This document shows positions 34,345-43,661 of a DNA stretch of 64,000 bases, piece after piece (the first letter of the stretch is position 1; each line of letters starts with the position of its first letter). The DNA lies in contig CAVQZG010000010.1 of NCBI GenBank assembly GCA_963718305.1, positions 659,014 through 723,013 of the forward strand, written 5' to 3'. This DNA is from RYN-230 sp963718305 (GTDB lineage Bacteria; Actinomycetota; Actinomycetes; Streptosporangiales; Streptosporangiaceae). The position numbers were made by a program, and so were the translations under genes. The notes beneath the pieces are model-generated. The model was not told the DNA's origin. It searched no databases and saw only the letters and a list, made by a program, of their open reading frames with translations.

Positions 34345-36786
34345 TCATTCCGCCCGCAGCACCACGGCGGGCCTGACCCGGGCGGCAGCCCATCCGGGCC
34401 AGACCGCGAGCCCCGCGGCGAGCGCGGCGGTGACCGGGATGGTGAGCAGTATCAGCGGTACCGGGATGCTCGCGGCCGGGGCCAGGCCGGCCGACGAGGC
34501 GAACAGCACCCAGGCCCAGCGCCCGGCCAGCAGGCCGAGCGGCACGCCGACCACCAGGGCGACCCCGGCCAGGCTGAGCGCCTGCCATTCGACCACGCTC
34601 AGCACCTGGCGCCGCACCAGGCCGAGCGCCTTGAGCATGGCCAGGTCGCGGCGCCGCCGCCGCACCGCGGTGGCGAGCACGTGAGCGAGCGTGCCCACCG
34701 CGAGCAGGGCCAGGACGCCGCCGAGGACCAGCGGGGTGTCCCGGACCCTGGAGTAGTTGCGGATGTCGTCCGGGCGCTGGTCGCTGAACACGACACAGGA
34801 TCCGGGCGGGCACCCCGCCCGGGTGGTCGTCGCGGCCAGCCGGGCCGCGGCGGCCCGCAGGTCAGTGCCGGGGCGGTAGCGCAGCAACGCGAAGCTGTAA
34901 CACGTGCGGGGCCGGGGGCAGCCAGTCTCCCGTTCCGGCTGGGACAGCACCGGGGCCGGCAGCACGGCGCCGCTCCCCAGGTCGGTGGATTCGAAGCCGC
35001 CCCGGCTGAAGGCGGCGAACACCGCGGTGCCGGTGATGAGCATCGGGCGCGTCACCCCATTCACCTGGACCGGGATCCGCTGTCCTATCTGGCGGTGCAG
35101 GGCCCGCAGGGTCTGGGCGCCCAAGGCGATTTCGTCCCGGCCGGCGGGCGGGCGGCCGGCCAGCAGCGAGAGGAAGTCCCGGCCGCGCACCAGGGCGACG
35201 CCGATGGCGGGCACGATGGTGCCCCGCACGGTGATGTCACCGTAGTTGCCGACGGCATAGCTGGTCAGGTCTGGCTGCCGGGCCAGAATGCCGGTCAGCA
35301 ACGGCTCCGGCACGGCCCCGAACCCCAGGTCCAGTTCCTGCTGCCAGCGCTGCCCGTACAGACGCGGGGTGGAGACCAGGTGAATCAGGCTGGCCCCGAA
35401 GACCAGGGCGGCGACCACGGACGTGACCGCCACGATCGTCCCCGCGAGCGCACTGCGGACCGGCACGGTGGTCTCGCCGTGTCCCGGCTGGAACGCCATC
35501 CGCACGCCGATGCTGCCCGGCACCGATCCGAGCCGGCCGAGGGCCACGCCGAGCCGGGAAGCCTCCGCGGGACCGGCCGGTCCGGCCGGTCCCGCGGCCC
35601 GGGCGGCGTTCCGCCAGATCGCGGCGGCCAGCAGCAGCAGCGGCAGCCCGGCGATGAGGGCCAGGCCCGCGCCGAGGACGGCCAGGTTCACGTCTATCCC
35701 CGGGTGCGGCTCGGCCAGGCGGGCCGGCCCGATCGGCATCAGGGGTGAGGCCGCGATGGCGATGACCACGGCCAGCACCGCCCCGGCCAAGGTCACCAAC
35801 GCCAGCCGGGCCAGGGACAGGGCCGCGAGCGTGGTCCGGCTCATGCCCAGGGCGCTCAGCACCGGGTACTCGGCCGAATCCAGGCTGAGCTGGCGGCTGA
35901 GCAGCTGGCCGATGACGGCCAGCGCGATCAGGGCCACCAGCGCGGCGAACACGGCCAGGGCGACGGCCTGCGGGCGGATCGCCCGCTGGGTGGCGGCCGC
36001 CTCGTCCTGCAGGCTGACCACGATCACCCCTCCGGTGGTGGGGTAGCGGCTGGCCAGCGCCGCAGCGGCATGCGCGAACGACGCCACGCTCACGCCGGGT
36101 CGCAGCCGGACCCCGGCCTGGCTGCCGTAGGTCGAGTCCCGGGCCGCGGAGCTGCGGTAGAACGCCGGGCTGAGCAGCACCGTCGGCTCGGCATTGACCT
36201 TGGTCGCGGGCACGATCTGGCTGTCGAATACGGCGATGCCGGTGACCCGGAACGACATGGCCCGGGCCCGGCCCAGATCGGGGATGCCGCTCTTGGTGTT
36301 CGGGATCAGGAGCAGGTGCAGCGTGCTGCCGGGCCGCAGATGCTGGCGGGCGGCCAGGTCCTGGTCGATCACGGCGGTGTCCGGCCGGGCCGGATCGGGG
36401 AGCTGGCCGGCCAGCATCTTCAGCCGGTCGCCGGTGCGTCCCATCGAGTCGTCCGGGCTGGAGAACGTCTCGACCGGCGCGACCGGTGGGCCGTGGTGGG
36501 CCGGCAGGGTGAAGTTGAACAGGCCCTCGGCCGAGACCGCTGTTACCTCCGGGAGGCGCCGGAGCGCGGCGAAGAACGCGGGGACCGGCGCGTCTTTCAC
36601 GATGACGTTGGCCTGGGCCGCGCTGGCCCAGCGCAGCAGCCGGGGGTAGGCGGTGTCAGTCCGTACGGCCCCCGCGGCGGCGGTCAGCACCACGCCGCCG
36701 GTGAACCCGAGCAGCAACGCCAGCATCAGCATCGGCCGCCAGCGGCGGCGCAGCTCGGCGCGCAGGGTCAGCCGGAGCGCGCCCAT
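34345..36786 (-). CDS. FtsX-family ABC permease with two FtsX blocks (intact)
   Basis: 813 residues from ATG 36786, the only uninterrupted member of the four. N-terminal RLTLRAELRRRWRPMLMLAL, AAAGAVRTDTAYPRLLRWAS, a ~220-residue extracytoplasmic domain, three spans (LLSRQLSLDSAEYPVLSALG), a linker, a second extracytoplasmic domain and the final three-span block (RRRRRDLAMLKALGLVRRQV). The start overlaps the stop of the upstream permease (TGATG), so the two are co-translated. A four-cysteine pattern CPRPRTC / CPPGSC in the second outer domain is shared with the upstream permease and may form disulfides outside the cell. Confidence 0.92.
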   Translation of the reverse strand: MGALRLTLRAELRRRWRPMLMLALLLGFTGGVVLTAAAGAVRTDTAYPRLLRWASAAQANVIVKDAPVPAFFAALRRLPEVTAVSAEGLFNFTLPAHHGPPVAPVETFSSPDDSMGRTGDRLKMLAGQLPDPARPDTAVIDQDLAARQHLRPGSTLHLLLIPNTKSGIPDLGRARAMSFRVTGIAVFDSQIVPATKVNAEPTVLLSPAFYRSSAARDSTYGSQAGVRLRPGVSVASFAHAAAALASRYPTTGGVIVVSLQDEAAATQRAIRPQAVALAVFAALVALIALAVIGQLLSRQLSLDSAEYPVLSALGMSRTTLAALSLARLALVTLAGAVLAVVIAIAASPLMPIGPARLAEPHPGIDVNLAVLGAGLALIAGLPLLLLAAAIWRNAARAAGPAGPAGPAEASRLGVALGRLGSVPGSIGVRMAFQPGHGETTVPVRSALAGTIVAVTSVVAALVFGASLIHLVSTPRLYGQRWQQELDLGFGAVPEPLLTGILARQPDLTSYAVGNYGDITVRGTIVPAIGVALVRGRDFLSLLAGRPPAGRDEIALGAQTLRALHRQIGQRIPVQVNGVTRPMLITGTAVFAAFSRGGFESTDLGSGAVLPAPVLSQPERETGCPRPRTCYSFALLRYRPGTDLRAAAARLAATTTRAGCPPGSCVVFSDQRPDDIRNYSRVRDTPLVLGGVLALLAVGTLAHVLATAVRRRRRDLAMLKALGLVRRQVLSVVEWQALSLAGVALVVGVPLGLLAGRWAWVLFASSAGLAPAASIPVPLILLTIPVTAALAAGLAVWPGWAAARVRPAVVLRAE

Positions 36787-39251
36787 CACTCGCTCCGCAG
36801 CACGGTGGCGGCCGGCACCCGGGCCGCGGTCCAGCCGGGCCCGGCCGCGATGAGGTTGGCCAGCAGCAGGGTGGCCGGGATGGCCAGCAGCACCAGTGGC
36901 ACCGGCACCTCGGCCTGGGAGGCTACCCCGGCCGAGTGGGCGAAGATGACCCAGGCCCAGCGCCCGGCGATCACCCCGAGCGGCAGCCCCACCAGCAGCG
37001 CCGCCCCGGCCAGGGTGCTGGCCTCCCAGAACACCACCCGCAGCAGCTGGCCGCGGAGCAGGCCGAGGGTCTTGAGCAGGGCCAGGTCCCGGTAGCGACG
37101 CCGGACGCCGGCCAGCAGCGCGTGACTGAGCGTGCCCACCGCCAGCAGCGCCGAGCAGCACACCGAGGACAAGCGGCGTGTCGCGGACGCCGGTGTAATG
37201 CTCGATGTCGCTGGGCCGCTGGTCGGTGGTGACCAGGCAGAGGCCCCTCGGGCAGCCGGCCCGGGTGACCGCGGCTTCCAGGCGGCCCGCGGCGGCCGGC
37301 AGGTCGGTGCCCGGCTTGTACCGGAGCAGGAAGAAGTTGTAGCAGGTCGTGGGCCCGGTGCAGGCGGGCGGGTTGGGCTGGGACAGCACCGAGGCGGCGA
37401 CCGCGGCCCCCGTCCCCAGATCTGTGGCGCTGCCGCCGCCGACGCTGAACGCCGCGAATACCGCCGAGCCAACGATCCGCATCATGGATGTGCTCGCCGT
37501 TCGCGCTGACCCGGACCCGCTGCCCGACATGCAGACCGAGCAGGCGCAGGGTGCGCGGGCCGAGGGTGATCTGCCGGGGCCCGGCTGGGGCGTGGCCGGT
37601 CAGCAGGGTGAGGAACCCGCGGCCGTGCAGCTGGTCGATCCCGATCGCGGGCACCACCGTGCCGCTGCCGCCGCCGGGGACAGCCACGCTGACCTGCCCA
37701 TAGTTGCCCCCCGCGTACTGGTCCAGGCCGCTGACGCCCGCCAGGACCCGCCTGCCCGTGCTGGCGGGCACTGACCCGACCTGCAGATCAAGCTGCTGGG
37801 TCCCAGTTCTGCCCGTATGAGTGCGGCGTGCCGACCAGCCCGAGGAAGCTCGCGCCGAAGACGACCGCCGCCACGACCGCCGCCACCGCCAGCGCCGTCC
37901 CGGCCAGCGCGCTGCGCACCGGCACCGCGGTACGCCCGTGACCGGGCTCGAAGGCCATCCGCACTCCCAGGCTGCCCGGCACCGAGCCGGCCAGCCCCAG
38001 CGCCGGGGCCAGCCGGGAAGGCCGCACGGGCGCCGCCGGCTCGCCCAGCCCCAGCGCGCCCGGAGCCCGGGCCGCGACCCGCACCGCCCCGGGTATCAGC
38101 ACCAGGAGCGGCGCGACGGCGATGACCAGGAATCCGGTGCCCAGAATCGTCAGGCTGACGTCGATTCCCGGGCTGGGCTCGGCGAAACGGGCCGGCCCGA
38201 TGGGCATCAGCGGGGACGCGGCTACGGCCACCGCGACGGCGACCACACCGCCGGCCACGGTCACCAGGGCCACCCTGGCCAGGGATAGCACCGCGAGACG
38301 GGGCCGGGTCATGCCGAGGGCACGCAGGATCGGGAATTCCGCCGAGTCGAGGACGAGCTGGCGGTTCAGCAGCTGCCCGACGACAGCCAGCGCGATCAGG
38401 CCGGCCATCGCGGCGAAGATCGCGAGGGCCACCGCTTCCGGCTGAATGGCCCGCTGGGCGGCCGCATACTCGGTGGCCAGGTGGACGACCTGGACGGCCC
38501 CCACCCGGTACCGTGCGGCCAGGGCGACGGCCTGGCTGGTGAATGCGGCCGCGGCGGCACCGGGCTTGAGGACCACGTAGCTGGCGCCACCGGCCGGATT
38601 GAAGGACTGGGCCAGGCGGGTACGGGAGAACGCCGGGCTCAGCAGCACCCGCGGCTCGGCCAGCTCGTGGGTGGCTGGCACGATCTCGTCATCGGTCACC
38701 ACGATGGCCGACACCCGGAAGGCCAGCCGCACCGCGTGCCTGATGTCGGCGTTGCCGTTCTGCTGCGGGTACCCGATCAGATGCAGCGTCCCGCCCGGCC
38801 GGAGGTGCGCCCGGTCGGCCAGCGCCTGGCTGATCATGACCGCATGCGGGTCGGCCGGGTCGAAGATGCGGCCGGCCAGGACCTTGACCCGGTTCATGGC
38901 CACGCCCTCGCCACCAGAAAGGCTCGCCTCGGCCACTAGCCCCGAGTAGGGGGACGCACCGGGTACGGGCAAGGACATCTGCAGGAACGCCACTGTGTCG
39001 GCCGCAGCCACCTGCGGAAGGCCGGCGACGGCCCGGAAGTAGCCGCGGAACCCGGACTGTGTGGGGCTGACCAGCAGGTCGGCCGCATGGCTGCGGCTCA
39101 GGAAGCGCGGATAGGCGGTGCTGGTGCGCCGCGCCCCCGCGGCGGCCACCAGCACCACCCCGCTGACCAGGCCGATCAGCAGCACCAGGCCCAGCATGGG
39201 CCGCCAGCGCCGCCGCAGGTCAGCGCGCAACGTCAGCCAGGCCGCTCCCAT
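36786..39251 (-). CDS. FtsX-family ABC permease with two FtsX blocks (three frameshifts)
   Basis: Starts at ATG 39251 (WLTLRADLRRRWRPMLGLVL). The frame breaks at the GGG of 37798-37800, where one extra base turns a Gln codon context into a premature stop at 37788. It continues in a second frame (VVPAIGIDQLHGRGFLTLLT), shifts again at ~37486 (MMRIVGSAVFAAFSVGG) and again near 37155 (ALLAVGTLSHALLAGVRRRY). It ends at 36786, overlapping the next ATG. Collinear with the intact paralogue throughout, ~820 residues. The run of single-base changes suggests sequencing error rather than decay. Confidence 0.82.
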
Positions 39252-39511
39252 AGGGACGATTCAGCTACAGCCGGCCCCTGGCCGGCAAGGGTGCTAGGCA
39301 CACCCGCGCGGGCCAGCCAGCACGCCAGCCGGGACACGGGCAGCACGCCGACGGGCCGGCCGGCAGATGCCAGCCAGCACCCTGGTCCGCGGCCGCGCGA
39401 GGGAGGACTCTCGAAGCATGCGATACGAAAGCAGCAGGACGACGCCACAGCCTGAACAGGGCAACCTCGCTGTCTGACCAGGTCACGAGGGTGCGGGGTG
39501 TCCAGCACTGT
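39252..39511 (+). other. Intergenic region with a copy of the MRYESS gene start
   Basis: No full gene. At 39418-39436 the 19 bases ATGCGATACGAAAGCAGCA are identical to the start of the cyclic-nucleotide-binding gene at 59003. Here the frame ends 19 codons on (stop at ~39475-39477). It may be a remnant of a duplicated gene start. Confidence 0.5.
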
Positions 39512-39910
39512 TCAGGGGTGACTGTCGCGTAGGCTCCCGCGATTGGCTCCGCCTGCCGGTACCGCGAGGGCCCGGCCGGGGCCGAAGGTGCTTACCTGCC
39601 TGACGGGCCGGGGACGGAAACCGCCGCGGCGGGCCAGGTGCAGCGGCACCGCCAGGGTGGTCGGGCGGCGGATGACATCGGGCACCAGGGAATGCTCCGC
39701 TTTCCAGTGCGCGCTGATCCGCCGGGGATCGCCGTCGGCCCAGTACTGCACCAGGGGCTTGATGTAGCAGGTGCTCAAGCCCGTAAACCATCGTCGTCCA
39801 GGTCTAGCGCGAACGGGTGGCCTTCAGCCCGGCCCGCAGGTCGTCCAGCACGCCCTGGTCGACGTCGATCGTGAACCGCTCCAGGTTGCGGGCCGTGTCG
39901 GCGTGCTCAT
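39512..39910 (-). pseudogene. Remnant of an epoxide hydrolase N-terminal domain
   Basis: ATG 39910 has GAAGGAAG upstream and gives MSTPTRPAT; the next frame reads LERFTIDVDQGVLDDLRAGL, which resembles the N-terminal (EHN) domain of bacterial epoxide hydrolases, up to a stop at 39804. A further frame gives CYIKPLVQYWADGDPRR, resembling the next EHN helix. After that nothing of the alpha/beta hydrolase core is seen. I read it as a truncated, frame-broken fragment. The alternative, that these are chance similarities in a GC-rich spacer, is real. Confidence 0.35.
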
Positions 39911-39988
39911 AGGGTTTGCTTCCTTCGGGATTGGGAGTCGGGGCGCTGGAGGTGACCGGCCAGTGGCCCTGGGTAAGGCCAAACGCGG

Positions 39989-40516
39989 CTAAGATCGCCG
40001 GCTCCCGTCGATCTCATCGGCGGCGCGGTGGGCGGAGCCGTCGAGCGGCCGGCCGCGGGCAGCGCGGCCGCCGGGGATGGCTGCCACCAGGACGGTCCAG
40101 GTGATGAGGGCGAGCACGGTGATCGTCTCGATGGTCAGGGATTCGACGACATATGACGCTGAGATCGACTCCCGAAAGCCGAACAGGCCCACGCTGAGGC
40201 TGATGAGCAGGGCGCCGAGGGTGGCGGCTGTGTAGCCCGCCGCGAGGAGCCCGGCGAGCGGCCGGGGCCACGCCAGCAGCACGGCGGCGAGGGCGAACCC
40301 GGCCACCGCGTCGAGCAGGAACAGCGGCCCGTTGGTCGCGATGTGGCGGTATCCCTCCAGCCACAGGTGCAGATGGATGTACCCGATCAAGGCCAGCAGC
40401 GCCACGCAGCCCAGGCGCAGCAGCAATGCGGCGGCCCAGCGGCTGCCCCTTCCCGCTGCCGCAGGACGGCGCGGGGCGGCGAGCCGGCGCAGCCCAGATG
40501 CAGTGTGTTCAGTCAT
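39989..40516 (-). CDS. Four-span membrane protein of unknown function
   Basis: 175 residues from ATG 40516, with AAAGGA 8 nt upstream (ATG 40522 is also in frame). Four hydrophobic segments and the motif GYIHLHLWLEGYRHIATNGP in the first, an arrangement I associate with a widespread small actinobacterial membrane family of unknown role. A broken relative lies at 42613-42870 (IHLDLYLTGYRH). It follows two minus-strand genes for exported proteins and may be in the same transcript. Confidence 0.7.
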   Translation of the reverse strand: MTEHTASGLRRLAAPRRPAAAGRGSRWAAALLLRLGCVALLALIGYIHLHLWLEGYRHIATNGPLFLLDAVAGFALAAVLLAWPRPLAGLLAAGYTAATLGALLISLSVGLFGFRESISASYVVESLTIETITVLALITWTVLVAAIPGGRAARGRPLDGSAHRAADEIDGSRRS

Positions 40517-40632
40517 GCTCATGTCCTTTCGCAGTGGTGAAGCGGCTCCCGGATGGGAATTGGTCACTGCGGGCTTGCACCGGGCCCCTCAGCCTGAGGC
40601 TGGTACTGCGGGTTCACGCCCGCCAGCGGTGG

Positions 40633-41238
40633 TCAGCGGACCAGGTAGGCGGCCACCGCCCGCAGCAGCAGCGGGCGGGCCCGGGCCCAGGCGGCGGCCG
40701 GGGCGGCCGCGACGATGACGCTAGCGCTGGTCCGTCCCTGGACCAGGCAGGCGACCTCCTGGTAGTGGTGGCCGCCGATCCGGGTGGCGTAGTCGTCGAT
40801 GACGCACGATCCGGTGCCGCCGCGGAACTTGACCCCCTCGGCGGCGGCGTCCTGGTGGTCCGACGCCGCGTCATCGGAGCGCAGCAGCCTGAGCCGGAAC
40901 CCGGCCCAGCCCTGCAGCCGCTCGCTGCCTTGCCGGGGGGTGGCGTTGAGGTAGAGCTGGAACGCGCCGCCCGGGGCGAGCCGGGCGGCCGAGACCGCGT
41001 CGGTGTCCCCGGCGAGCGGCCGCAGCGACGGCGGGTAGGACAATACGGCGGTGCCGTTCGGCAGCGCAAGGTGGTGCCACCCGGCCGGCGCCGGCGCCGG
41101 GTGCAGCGCAGGGAACGCGCGCCCGGGCGGGCGCCCCGGCAGGGCGAACGCCACAACAGTGACGGCGATGGCGGTGACGGCGATCGCGGCGATCACCGCC
41201 AGCGTGTACCTGCCGCGCCGCGCGGTGCGGACGGTCAC
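40633..41238 (-). CDS. Single-pass, probably exported protein of unknown function
   Basis: 201 residues from GTG 41238. One strongly hydrophobic N-terminal segment (YTLAVIAAIAVTAIAVTVVA) after MTVRTARRGR acts as signal anchor; the rest is outside the membrane. It contains two cysteines (GSCVIDDYAT, VACLVQGR) that could pair. No known domain recognised. Neighbours: lipoprotein upstream, four-span membrane protein downstream. Confidence 0.65.
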   Translation of the reverse strand: MTVRTARRGRYTLAVIAAIAVTAIAVTVVAFALPGRPPGRAFPALHPAPAPAGWHHLALPNGTAVLSYPPSLRPLAGDTDAVSAARLAPGGAFQLYLNATPRQGSERLQGWAGFRLRLLRSDDAASDHQDAAAEGVKFRGGTGSCVIDDYATRIGGHHYQEVACLVQGRTSASVIVAAAPAAAWARARPLLLRAVAAYLVR

Positions 41239-41325
41239 TGACTGCCCCTCATCCCAGCCGGGCCCGGCGAGCCTCCGCCCGGGAGCGGGACCGCGCCTGC
41301 CACTGTGCCGTGCGGGGGGCGGGGG

Positions 41326-41676
41326 CTAGATGTTGCCGTCGCCATCGCTGGGGCCACCATTGTTGTCGGCATCGTGGTCGCCGCCGTTGCCCTGCGGAAT
41401 GGGGTTGGCGGTATGGGCTGGTGCAGTGGCCGGCGGCGCGGGCGGCGTGGTGGCCGGCGGCGCGGGCAGCGTGGTGGCCGGCGGCGCGGCGTGCGCCGGC
41501 GTGGAATGGGCGTGACTGTGCGCCACGCCGGCTGGCTTCGGCGCGGCGGGGGGCGTGGATTGGCCTGCGGGCGAGCCGCATGCCGCAAGCGTCACCGCGA
41601 GCGCGGCCGCTGGCAGCGCCAGCAGCATCCGGGGGTGTCGGCTGAGTGCTTCCAGCCGGGTAAGAGACCTGATCAT
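41326..41676 (-). CDS. Small Pro/Thr-rich lipoprotein
   Basis: 116 residues from ATG 41676. Signal peptide with lipobox LAACGS (Cys ~33), then a Pro/Ala/Thr-rich stretch built of three eight-residue units (APPATTLP, APPATTPP, APPATAPA; 24-bp DNA repeats at ~41400-41475) and an acidic Asp/Asn/Gly tail. It looks like an unstructured cell-surface tether. The signal peptide closely resembles that of the divergent lipoprotein at 42012 (both MI-S---RLEA---R--RMLL-LPAAA), and the DNA between them is an inverted duplication. Confidence 0.72.
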   Translation of the reverse strand: MIRSLTRLEALSRHPRMLLALPAAALAVTLAACGSPAGQSTPPAAPKPAGVAHSHAHSTPAHAAPPATTLPAPPATTPPAPPATAPAHTANPIPQGNGGDHDADNNGGPSDGDGNI

Positions 41677-41762
41677 TGGTTCTCCCTGTGGTGCTGCTGG
41701 GTACCGGCCCGTGCCTCTGGCGCCACCGTGGGCCGGGGCAGGCTGACGAGCCGGCCATAACA

Positions 41763-41941
41763 CCGACGATGCCGCGCCAGCGGCCTCGTGCCATCGCGGC
41801 TAGCTGCCAACCTGATACCTGGCCAGCAGGAATCCCGGCCTTCCTGCCAGCACCGGGCAGGAAGGCCAGGATTCCTGCTGGCCGGGTGGTGGCCTGGGGG
41901 CTCGCCACGATGCGACCAGAGCGCTGGCGCGGCATCGTCGG
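41763..41941. repeat. Long inverted duplication centred at 41852, with a 28-bp hairpin core
   Basis: Arms 41821-41848 and 41856-41883 are complementary over 28 bp with one mismatch and a 7-nt loop. A second pair, 41763-41782 and 41922-41941 (CCGACGATGCCGCGCCAGCG), is complementary over 20/20 bases around the same centre. Weaker similarity extends into both flanking lipoprotein genes, whose signal-peptide codons mirror each other. The whole spacer between the divergent genes is therefore a palindrome of at least 179 bp. It probably arose by inverted duplication and may carry promoter or 5'-leader structure for both genes. Confidence 0.88.
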
Positions 41942-42011
41942 CGTCACGGCGGGCTCGCCGTCGTCGCCCCAGCGCAGGGCACGGGCAGGTCCAGGTAGCA
42001 AAGGAGAAGTA

Positions 42012-42551
42012 ATGATCAGCTCAGTGGCCCGGCTCGAAGCGCGTAACCGCCGCCTGCGGATGCTGCTGGTGCTGCCGGCCGCTGCGGCGGCGCGGTAGTG
42101 GCGGCATGCAGCTCGTCCGGCACCCCCTCCGGCACCTCCTCCTCCGGCGGCAGCAGCGCCCACGTGGCGGCCTCGGCGGTCGGCCTGAAGACCGCAAGGC
42201 CGGCAGCGTGACGGTGCTGACCAACGCCAAGGCTTCACCCTCTACTCGTTCGCCCCCGATACGTCCACCACGTCGCAGTGCAACGGGACGTGCGCGCAGA
42301 ACTGGCCGCCGGTGAAGGGGCCCGCGACTGCATCGGGGGTCAAGGGCGCGTTCGCCACGATCAAGCGATCCGACGAATCGACACAGCTCACCTTCCACGG
42401 GCATCCGCTGTACACCTTCGTCGGCGACAAGTCTCCGGGGCAGGCCAGTGGCAACGGCGTCAACGCGTTCGGCGGACTGTGGCACGAAGCCCCCGCGTCC
42501 GGCAGCGCGGCACCCGCCAGCACTTCGTCACCAGGCGGCGGCGGATACTGA
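42012..42551 (+). CDS. COG4315-type lipoprotein (several frameshifts)
   Basis: Starts at ATG 42012 with AAGGAG upstream. The signal peptide MISSVARLEARNRRLRMLLV is followed, after a shift near 42095, by the lipobox AACSSSG, then (second frame change near 42195) GSVTVLTNAK, then (third near 42228) GFTLYSFAPDTSTTSQCNGT and STQLTFHGHPLYTFVGDKSP to 42551. This is the Ser/Gly-linker plus COG4315 'secreted repeat' lipoprotein family, function unknown. Fully collinear with that family at ~180 residues, so the shifts are likely indel errors; true decay cannot be excluded in this damaged neighbourhood. Confidence 0.7.
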
Positions 42552-42612
42552 CCCAGACGGCACCAGAACCGGGGCCGGATAAACCAGCACAACGGCAGAA
42601 CGGAATGACACG

Positions 42613-42870
42613 GTGACGCGGCGGGAAACCACGACCAAGCGGCCAATGGCGACGGCAGGGGCGCCAGTTGTGAGGGAACACGTAGCGCCGCCGTGGTCCG
42701 GCTGGCGAAGAGTGCTGCTCCACGGGGTGGGTTTGGGTCTGCTGAGCGCCGCGCGGGCGATTCATCTCGACCTGTACCTGACCGGTTACCGCCACCGGCC
42801 TGGTGGAGGCGGCCGCTTTCGCGGTGCTGGCATCGTCCCTGGGACACCTCGACTTGGAGCAACGACATGA
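42613..42870 (+). pseudogene. Truncated membrane protein related to the four-span protein at 39989
   Basis: The open frame starts MTRRETTTKRPMATAG and reaches one membrane segment with AIHLDLYLTGYRH, the motif of the four-span family (compare GYIHLHLWLEGYRH). Immediately afterwards similarity stops. In another frame the following bases read GLVEAAAFAVLASSLGHLDL, resembling a last helix. Spans 2-3 are missing, so an internal deletion near 42793 is likely. Confidence 0.5.
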
Positions 42871-43289
42871 ACGAGCCCCAGATCAACGTCGATCACTTCT
42901 ATCACCGGCCCGTCTACCACGTGGTAGGCCTGCTGACCGATAAGTCGGAGATCTCCGCCATCTCCAGCGAACTCGGATCGGCTGGGGTGGATGTCGCGGA
43001 AGTGGAGATTCTGTGCGGTGAGCAGGGAGCGGCCATCTTGGATGAGCATGGCCGCTACCACGGACTGCGAGGCCGCGTCGTGCGGGCCTTTCAGAGGCTC
43101 GGCTACGACGGGACAACCCTGGAGGTGTACGACGAGGCGCTCAGACACGGCGACATGCTGCTGCAGGTTCCGGTGCGGCCGAAAGAGCGCCGCCACGTCG
43201 TGGGACTGCTCCAGCACCACCATGTTCATGATGTGGGCTACTTCGGACCCGGCACGTTCGAGCAGTTCCCCACCATCGACGGGGACTGA
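42867..43289 (+). CDS. Conserved hypothetical protein, stress-protein-like
   Basis: 140 residues from ATG 42867, with TTGGAG 8 nt upstream. It starts MNEPQINVDHFYHRPVYHVV and contains two related halves around HVVGLL (residues ~19 and ~110), with SELGSAGVDVAEVEILCGEQ between. This suggests a small alpha/beta protein of the kind seen in general-stress or DUF1269-like families; I cannot assign it firmly. No signal or membrane segment. A His-rich segment HHHVHDVGYFG near the end could bind metal. Confidence 0.65.
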   Translation: MNEPQINVDHFYHRPVYHVVGLLTDKSEISAISSELGSAGVDVAEVEILCGEQGAAILDEHGRYHGLRGRVVRAFQRLGYDGTTLEVYDEALRHGDMLLQVPVRPKERRHVVGLLQHHHVHDVGYFGPGTFEQFPTIDGD

Positions 43290-43478
43290 CCGCCGCTTGC
43301 CGCAGGCAGCGTGTCCGGGACGGGACCCTGCCGAGGCGGTCGTGGAGGGCAGACGAGAAAGCCATGGCCATTCCCTGTTGTGCACAGGGGCGCGGGAAAG
43401 AAGTTATGCGGCTCATCACACGCGAGCGCCTGGCCACTGACCCGAGGACTGCCGTGCCCGGTCCCGGCTACCGGTGGA

Positions 43479-43661
43479 TTCGCCCTGTCCAACACCACGC
43501 TGGGCACGCTGATGGCGACGATCAATGGGTCGATCATCCTGATCGCGCTGCCGGACATCTTCCGCGGAATCGGGGTGAATCCGCTGCTGCCAGGCAACGC
43601 CAGCCTGCTGCTGTGGCTGATCCTGGGCTACCTGCTGGTCACAGCGGTGCTGGTGGTGACC
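43479..43661 (+). pseudogene. N-terminal fragment of a DHA2-family MFS transporter
   Basis: The frame reads LSNTTLGTLMATINGSIILI, ALPDIFRGIGVN and LLWLILGYLLVTAVLVVT, the first two spans of a DHA2 MFS exporter. It stops being MFS-like at ~43661, where it abuts sequence coding on the other strand for the end of an ECF41 sigma factor. No convincing start codon is left. Confidence 0.7.

Noticed and set aside
34345..37530. A single 1061-residue permease
   Set aside because: The frame merely reads through from the frameshifted upstream permease. A TGATG overlap at 36786 shows two genes.
37788..39251. A stand-alone 487-residue permease ending at 37788
   Set aside because: The stop results from one extra base in the GGG at 37798-37800; the match to the paralogue continues beyond it.
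41249..42238. Long frames on both strands across the lipoprotein spacer that read similar peptides
   Set aside because: The similarity is a by-product of the inverted duplication; neither frame has a good start or a protein-like composition.
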